Both the position numbers and the translations under genes were made by a program. 24,136 nucleotides of DNA, taken from UBA2093 sp049454855 (lineage in GTDB: Bacteria; Actinomycetota; Acidimicrobiia; Acidimicrobiales; Ilumatobacteraceae). Below, one piece after another: positions 20,328 to 24,136 of the stretch (the stretch's first letter is position 1; every line of letters begins with the position of its first letter). The stretch covers positions 1-24,136 of the forward strand of contig JBMUAQ010000020.1 of NCBI GenBank assembly GCA_049454855.1, in the 5' to 3' direction. The notes under the pieces were generated by a model that was not told the origin of the DNA, searched no databases, and was given only the letters and a program-made list of their open reading frames with translations.

Positions 20328-20789
20328 TCAGCCGAGGAGCTTCATCGCGGCGACGGTGATGGTGTTCGCGGAGAAGATCGCCATCACCGAGAAGGTGAGA
20401 TGCCGGTTGATGGCCTTGTAGACGGTGACCTCGACCCGGGTCATGTCGCTGCGAAGCCCGGTGATGTCGCCCCGGATGTCGCGGATGTCGCTGCGCATCT
20501 CGCTCATGTTCTCCTGCAGGTTCTTGACGTCAGTGCGAAGGAGCGCCACGTCGGTCTTGAGTACAGCAACATCGGTCTTGAGTACTGCCACGTCGGTCTT
20601 GAGTACTGCCACGTCGTTCTTCAGTTCGGCCACGTCCGTCTTGAGTACCGCGACGTCGGTCTTCAGTTCGGCGATGTCGTCGGCAGGACCCGACGAGATG
20701 ATGTTCATCAGAGTCTCCGCCCCCTTCTCCCCGATGGTGTCTTGCAGCCGGCTCAGCAGGCCCAGTTTCTCGATGTCGCTCGCGGTCAT
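20328..20789 (-). CDS. Heptad-repeat coiled-coil protein with C-terminal membrane anchor
   Basis: A 153-residue protein of unknown function. Residues 1-37 form a short N-terminal region. Residues 39-88 are seven near-identical heptads of the type VAVLKTD, with hydrophobic a/d positions expected to form a long parallel coiled coil. This continues less regularly (MRSDIRDIRGDITGLRSDM) to about 120. Residues about 131-149 (LTFSVMAIFSANTITVAAM) form one hydrophobic helix ending 4 residues from the C-terminus, a tail-anchored layout. It somewhat resembles DUF1640-type coiled-coil membrane proteins, but this is not certain. AAGGGA lies 6 bases before ATG 20789 as a Shine-Dalgarno sequence, so this gene is not leaderless. 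It follows the DUF35 gene by 63 bases on the same strand. Confidence 0.8.
   Translation of the reverse strand: MTASDIEKLGLLSRLQDTIGEKGAETLMNIISSGPADDIAELKTDVAVLKTDVAELKNDVAVLKTDVAVLKTDVAVLKTDVALLRTDVKNLQENMSEMRSDIRDIRGDITGLRSDMTRVEVTVYKAINRHLTFSVMAIFSANTITVAAMKLLG
20527..20673 (-). repeat. Seven tandem 21-bp units encoding the heptads
   Basis: Seven consecutive 21-base units (20527, 20548, 20569, 20590, 20611, 20632, 20653) each encode one heptad. Units two to four are nearly identical (shared core CGGTCTTGAGTAC), units five to seven alternate between two variants, and the first is most diverged. High DNA identity points to recent duplication or conversion, so copy number may vary between strains without shifting the frame. 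Confidence 0.88.
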
Positions 20790-20852
20790 GGTAGGTCCCT
20801 TCGTTCCCGTTGCTGACCCATGTGCGGCGCGCCGTCACCGAACGGCACGGCT

Positions 20853-21263
20853 TCAGCGAGTTGCGGGACGGAACCTGTACAGCGAGCTGTTCTCGCCTGT
20901 GTCGTGCCACACGAGGGTGACGGGCATGTCGATGTGCACGTCATCAGGGTCGCAGTCGACGATGTTGGTGAGAACCCTCGGTCCTTCGTCGAGTTCCACG
21001 TACGCCAGAACGAACGGCGCCGCATCCCGCCAGTCACCGTTGCCGCGCCGCACCACGGTGAAGGAGTACACCGTGCCCGTGCCTGCGGCATCGAAGGTGT
21101 CAAGGGACTCCGTCCAGCATTCGGGGCAACGTCGCTGCGGGAACCACACGACCGTGCCGCATGCGGTGCACCTCTGCAGCTCGAACCTGTTCTGTGCCGT
21201 CGCCGCCCAGAAGCGTTCGTTCGCCGGGGTGACGAGCGGCGCGGGGACTGGGAGTGTGCTCAT
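20853..21263 (-). CDS. DUF35 OB-fold protein with rubredoxin-like zinc ribbon
   Basis: A 136-residue acyl-CoA-associated protein of the DUF35 family. The N-terminal helix contacts the partner thiolase in known complexes. The zinc ribbon CTACG...CPEC (about 32-50, C-x2-C plus C-x2-C) follows. The OB-fold spans about 60-130 (GTVYSFTVVRRG, FVLAYVELDEG, VTLVWHD). DUF35 proteins form obligate complexes with thiolase-fold enzymes, for example steroid side-chain aldolases and HMG-CoA synthase-type complexes. ATG 21263 overlaps the TGA of the thiolase-like gene by four bases (ATGA). A strong AGGAGG Shine-Dalgarno sequence lies 5 bases upstream of it. Confidence 0.9.
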   Translation of the reverse strand: MSTLPVPAPLVTPANERFWAATAQNRFELQRCTACGTVVWFPQRRCPECWTESLDTFDAAGTGTVYSFTVVRRGNGDWRDAAPFVLAYVELDEGPRVLTNIVDCDPDDVHIDMPVTLVWHDTGENSSLYRFRPATR

Positions 21264-22423
21264 GCGTCCTCCTGTCCGAGAAGAAGTGTGACGGAACCGT
21301 GGCGCATGCCGAGACTCCCGCCTGTGCCGTGCGCAAGGGCAACCTGGCAATCGGGAACCTGAACGGCAGGGTGCGCCTCACCGCGCAGCTGCCGCACCGC
21401 CTCGATGACCTTCGTGATGCCACCGCGGTTCGACGGGTGGTTGTTGCAGAGGCCGCCGCCGTCGGTGTTGAACGGCAGGATGCCGTGGGGGGCCACGAGG
21501 GCGCCGTCGGAGACGAAGTCGCCGCCCCTGCCCTTCTCGCAGAAGCCGAGGTCCTCGATTGTCTGCAGCACCGTGATCGTGAAGCTGTCGTAGATGGATG
21601 CGTAGTCCACGTCGTTCACGCTGACCCCGGCCTCCTCGAATGCACGCGGTCCCGACCACACCGCACCGGTGTAGGTGAGGTCGATACGCCCGTTGTCGGG
21701 GTGTTTCACCGCCTCACCGTGCCCGATGATCTTCGCGTTCGTGCGCCCGAGCGAACGGGCGATCTCGGGGGACACGATCACGAGCGCGCCTCCCCCGTCG
21801 GTGACGACACAGCAGTCCATCCTGCGCAGGGGGTCCGACACCAGCGGAGACTCCAGCACCTCGTCGACCGTCACCACGTTCTGCAGGAACGCGTGCGGGT
21901 TGTGCTGGGCATGGATGCTGGCGGCAACCTTGATCTCTGCAAGCTGACGAGAGGTCGTGCCGAACTCGTGCATGTGCCGCTGCGCCGCCAGTGCGTAGGA
22001 GTTCACCGCCCCGCCCGACCCCCACATGCCCTCGAACGCTGCCTCGGGACCGGGCATCATGCGCATCTGTTCCGCACGGCCGCCGGTGCGGGGCTTGCCG
22101 GCGAGAGTCACAAGGGCGACGGAGCATTTGCCGGCGGCAATCGCGGCAGCGGCATGACCGACATGTGCGAGATAGCTCGAACCGCCCGTCTCGGTGTTGT
22201 CCACCCAGGTCGGGTTCAGACCCCACTGCGCCACGAGCGAGAAGGTGCCCATGCCCGCCGTGCCGTCGCAGAACACGGCGTCCACGTCGGACATCGTGAG
22301 GCCCGCATCGGCGAGAGCACCGAGGGCAACCTCCGTGTGGATGTCGAAGATGCTGCGGTCGGGAATCTCGCGCCGCGGATGCTCGAAGACCCCGGCCACG
22401 TAGGCAGCACCTCGGATACTCAT
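21260..22423 (-). CDS. Thiolase-fold (SCP2/lipid-transfer type) protein lacking the usual nucleophilic Cys
   Basis: A 387-residue thiolase-like protein. AAYVAGVFEHPRR is the first strand, DAVFCDGT and TETGGSSYLAHVGHAAAAIAAGK form the N-terminal thiolase half, and DVDYASIYDSFTITVLQTIEDLG and FNTDGGGLCNNHPSNRGG form the C-terminal half. In SCP2-type thiolases a Cys lies at the start of the N-x-T-G-S-like block; here that block reads NTETGGSS, with no Cys. It may therefore act as an aldolase or lyase rather than a Claisen thiolase, as in DUF35-partnered Ltp2-like enzymes. ATG 22423 shares its A with the 3' end of tRNA-Pro. GTG at codon 9 is an alternative start but would remove most of strand 1. 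It is coupled to the DUF35 gene. Confidence 0.82.
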   Translation of the reverse strand: MSIRGAAYVAGVFEHPRREIPDRSIFDIHTEVALGALADAGLTMSDVDAVFCDGTAGMGTFSLVAQWGLNPTWVDNTETGGSSYLAHVGHAAAAIAAGKCSVALVTLAGKPRTGGRAEQMRMMPGPEAAFEGMWGSGGAVNSYALAAQRHMHEFGTTSRQLAEIKVAASIHAQHNPHAFLQNVVTVDEVLESPLVSDPLRRMDCCVVTDGGGALVIVSPEIARSLGRTNAKIIGHGEAVKHPDNGRIDLTYTGAVWSGPRAFEEAGVSVNDVDYASIYDSFTITVLQTIEDLGFCEKGRGGDFVSDGALVAPHGILPFNTDGGGLCNNHPSNRGGITKVIEAVRQLRGEAHPAVQVPDCQVALAHGTGGSLGMRHGSVTLLLGQEDA

Positions 22424-22499
22424 GGTCGGGGTGACAGGATTTGAACCTGCGGCCTCGTCGTCCCGAACGACGCGCGCTACCAAGCTGCGCCACACCCCG
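22423..22499 (-). tRNA. tRNA-Pro, anticodon CGG
   Basis: A complete 77-base cloverleaf on the minus strand. The acceptor is CGGGGTG/CACCCCG (7 perfect pairs). The D-stem is GCGC/GCGC with loop AGCTTGGTA, and the anticodon stem is CGTCG/CGACG with loop TTCGGGA, giving anticodon CGG that reads CCG. The T-stem is GCAGG/CCTGT (one G-T pair) with loop TTCAAAT, followed by discriminator A and an encoded CCA. The last A is also the first base of the thiolase-like start codon. The receiver-domain gene ends 29 bases upstream on the same strand. Confidence 0.95.
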
Positions 22500-22528
22500 G
22501 TGTGCATCCCCCGGTCGACCCGGAAGGA

Positions 22529-22966
22529 CTAGGAGACGAGGCTATCCGCGGAATCGTGTGGCGGCTCTGCTGACTCCACGGGGATTCCCTCGGAGTAACA
22601 GCCACCCGCGGCCACTTCTTCCGCCGCCCGCTTCAGTCGGAGCGGGTCGAGAGGCTTGATGATCCATCCGTTCGATCCGCTGCGACGGGCCATGTGGATG
22701 TCCATGTCGCGGTCGAGCAGCATCAGGATCGGAATCTCGGGCAGGACCCCGGCACTTGCGTCGAGACGGAGGTCCATCGTGATGGCCATGCCGCCCATGG
22801 TGCCCACCTGCATGTCGAGAATCGCGATGTCAGGCGTGCGCTCGGCCACCACCGAGGCAACCTTGCGGCCGTTGGTGACGATGGTGAACGACGTGGACGG
22901 GGAACCGAGGGCGGCGACAACCTCGTCCACGACCCACTGGGCGTCCGTGGCGACAAGAACATGCAC
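22529..22966 (-). CDS. Stand-alone response-regulator receiver domain protein
   Basis: A 145-residue single REC-domain protein with no DNA-binding output. D8 is the only clear acidic-pocket residue after strand 1 (usually a pair). D51 in AILDMQV is the phospho-acceptor, and K104 in IIKPLD is the conserved Lys. The usual Thr/Ser switch after strand 4 is replaced in MLLDRD by Leu at about 84. The acceptor and Lys suggest phosphorylation, but switching may be atypical. No histidine kinase is visible. The start is set at GTG 22966 because it begins at the first strand (MHVLVATD) and lies 7 bases after a TAGGCT box; a longer form from GTG 22984 would swallow that box. Confidence 0.8.
   Translation of the reverse strand: MHVLVATDAQWVVDEVVAALGSPSTSFTIVTNGRKVASVVAERTPDIAILDMQVGTMGGMAITMDLRLDASAGVLPEIPILMLLDRDMDIHMARRSGSNGWIIKPLDPLRLKRAAEEVAAGGCYSEGIPVESAEPPHDSADSLVS
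22539..22544 (-). promoter_or_regulatory. Possible -10 box for tRNA-Pro inside the receiver gene
   Basis: TAGCCT on the minus strand, within the last codons of the receiver-domain gene, lies 39 bases before the tRNA 5' end. It would allow transcription of the tRNA independently of the upstream genes. No good -35 is seen, so confidence is low. Confidence 0.3.
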
Positions 22967-22973
22967 GGAGCCG

Positions 22974-22979
22974 AGCCTA
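22974..22979 (-). promoter_or_regulatory. -10 box for the receiver-domain gene
   Basis: TAGGCT on the minus strand lies 7 bases before GTG 22966, inside the 39-base gap after the ATPase gene. It predicts a leaderless message and decides the start codon. Confidence 0.45.
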
Positions 22980-23005
22980 CCCACGGTGCCCGGTCGGGCA
23001 GGGGG

Positions 23006-24040
23006 TCACGCCGACAGTTGGTCGGCCAGCGCCGTCACACCGGCGAGATCATGGATGTCCTCCGGTGCCTCGAGAGCCCTCACGTGCGGCGTGTCGGGAT
23101 GAACGAGGGCGGTCTCGCGTCCGAACCGTTCCAGCACCTCGAGGGCAGCCCTGTGTTCGGCGGCGGGGCCGGGGAAGAGACCGACGGTGTCATCGCCGAA
23201 CCACGGCGGGACTCGGTTCTCGATGACCACCCCCAGCGTGATGTCGAGACGCGACAGCTCCCTCGACAGTGCGGATGCCGCGGAGGTTGCATCGGCGGTG
23301 GGGGCCACGACGAGTGCGAACGACGTCTCCCCGCCCCGGAGCAATGCGGACACGCCGAGTGCGCGATCGCGGAACGCGCTCTCCATCCCGTCGATGCTGC
23401 GCAGGAACGCGACCACACCGGCGAGGGCATCGCCGCCCACGACCTTCCCTATTGCGGCAATCACGGGCCGTGCGGCAGCGCCGGCGATGCGGGCACCGCC
23501 GCGGCCCTGCGCAATCAGCATGCGCACGAGCGGATGCGACAGGAAGCGGGCGAGACGCTCCGGTGACTCCAGGAAGTCGAGTGCGTTGCGCGACGGCGGG
23601 GTGTCGACCACCACGAGATCGAAACGTGGATCACCCGACAGTGACCACAGGCGGGCCGCGGCCATGTAGTCGCGCGTGCCGCTCAGCGAGTTCGACAGGC
23701 CCCTGTAGAACGGGTTCGCAAGGATCTCCTGCGCCTGTTCATCGTTCCGTGCGGTGGCGGTGATGAGCCCGTCGAAGGTTGCACGGACATCGAGCATCGA
23801 CACCCACAGCTCACCGTCTGCGGTGACGGGCACCCGCACCGGTTTGTCCGTGACCGATGCACCGAGGCCGATTGCGTCGCCCAGACGCCGCGCAGGGTCG
23901 ATCGTGACGACCACGGCCCGTCGGCCCATGCGTGCCGCAATCAGGCCGACCGCGGCTGCGCAGCTGGTCTTGCCGACGCCGCCGGTGCCGCATGTGACGA
24001 TCACGCGAGCGGTGCGGCAGGACTCCACGAGGGCATTCAT
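23006..24040 (-). CDS. ArsA/Get3-like P-loop ATPase
   Basis: A 344-residue SIMIBI-class ATPase of the ArsA/GET3 family. The P-loop reads CGTGGVGKTS (17-26); the second signature Lys of the deviant Walker A (GKGGVGKT) is replaced by Thr19, as in some actinobacterial members. Switch I follows as VTIDPARRLGDAIG (46-59), and Switch II as VVVDTPPSRNALDFLESPERL. Yeast Get3 delivers tail-anchored proteins, while ArsA powers arsenite export; no arsenic genes are present here, and actinobacterial members typically come in pairs. The hydrophobic region at about 160-220 could be a client or membrane groove. GGAGGT (24054-24049) lies 8 bases before ATG 24040, and the start overlaps the preceding gene's TGA (ATGA). 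Confidence 0.88.
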   Translation of the reverse strand: MNALVESCRTARVIVTCGTGGVGKTSCAAAVGLIAARMGRRAVVVTIDPARRLGDAIGLGASVTDKPVRVPVTADGELWVSMLDVRATFDGLITATARNDEQAQEILANPFYRGLSNSLSGTRDYMAAARLWSLSGDPRFDLVVVDTPPSRNALDFLESPERLARFLSHPLVRMLIAQGRGGARIAGAAARPVIAAIGKVVGGDALAGVVAFLRSIDGMESAFRDRALGVSALLRGGETSFALVVAPTADATSAASALSRELSRLDITLGVVIENRVPPWFGDDTVGLFPGPAAEHRAALEVLERFGRETALVHPDTPHVRALEAPEDIHDLAGVTALADQLSA

Positions 24041-24136
24041 CCCTCCAGACCTCCGATTGCCCTCTCGAGGTCGGCGGCGACAGCGGCAACGAGCCCGTCG
24101 CCCTGATCGGTGTGGTGCCCCACGACGAGCAGCGGC
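24037..24136 (-). CDS. C-terminal end of an unidentified upstream gene (partial)
   Basis: An open frame enters from the right edge and ends at TGA 24039-24037, overlapping the ATPase start by four bases. The visible 32 residues (beginning PLLVVGHHTDQGDG and ending in IGGLEG) are not recognisable alone. Because actinobacterial ArsA-like ATPases are often encoded as adjacent pairs, this may be the partner subunit, but that is inference from context. The GGAGGT Shine-Dalgarno sequence of the ATPase lies within its last codons. Confidence 0.6.
   Translation of the reverse strand, partial: PLLVVGHHTDQGDGLVAAVAADLERAIGGLEG

Noticed and set aside
20527..20673. Possible CRISPR or intergenic tandem repeat
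   Set aside because: Units are directly adjacent, 21 bases long and in frame as heptads of a coding gene; there are no spacers.
22513..22520. GGTCGACC palindrome between the receiver gene and tRNA-Pro
   Set aside because: Eight-base palindromes are common in GC-rich DNA and nothing else marks it as an operator or terminator.

Overview
The window is GC-rich, almost fully coding, and carries the marks of an actinobacterium: DHA2-type efflux, a TAP-family secreted hydrolase, a MeaA-type cobalamin mutase, a LysC with an internal beta-subunit start, and paired ArsA-like ATPases. An uncultured Acidimicrobiia-like lineage fits best. That placement is inference from gene content and promoter style, not from a marker phylogeny. 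No insertion sequence, prophage, CRISPR array or resistance island is visible; this is a chromosomal housekeeping region.

Layout. (1) 1-2493: the 3' end of a tRNA, an HxlR regulator (-) divergent from an MFS exporter (+) over a compact operator, then a J-domain membrane protein. (2) 2497-4946 (-): a lipoprotein alpha/beta hydrolase overlapping a pirin. (3) 4989-9388 (+): an ABC exporter, then an overlapping xseA-xseB-prenyl synthase operon. (4) 9396-10969 (-): two overlapping alpha/beta hydrolases, the second lacking its nucleophile. (5) 11046-12149 (+): a LysM membrane protein and a putative Fe(II)/2OG oxygenase. (6) 12150-17080 (-): glutathione peroxidase, an ethylmalonyl-CoA-type mutase (meaA), aat, 3-hydroxyacyl-CoA dehydrogenase and a membrane-anchored cyclophilin. 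(7) 17163-20327 (+): lysC, a SAM methyltransferase and asd. LysC and Asd catalyse the first two steps of aspartate-family amino-acid synthesis. (8) 20328-24136 (-): a coiled-coil tail-anchored protein, a DUF35 protein, a thiolase-fold protein, tRNA-Pro(CGG), a receiver-domain protein, an ArsA/Get3-like ATPase and the end of another gene.

The strongest window-wide signal is in the promoters. At fifteen gene starts a -10-like hexamer, mostly TANNNT and often TAGCCT, lies 6-9 bases before the ATG/GTG with no Shine-Dalgarno sequence. This implies pervasive leaderless or near-leaderless transcription. Shine-Dalgarno sites appear at several other starts, mainly internal operon genes, the internal lysC start and the operator-controlled MFS gene. 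Two -10 boxes contain the stop codon of the preceding gene. Convergent gene pairs are separated by only 0-7 bases.

The most unusual single locus is at 22423. The last A of the encoded CCA of tRNA-Pro is also the A of the thiolase-like gene's ATG, so one transcript apparently could not yield both a mature tRNA and an intact start codon. No complete new defence or mobile system is visible. Other candidates for new biology are the pseudo-hydrolase pair, the Cys-less thiolase/DUF35 pair, and the Get3-like ATPase near a tail-anchored heptad-repeat protein.
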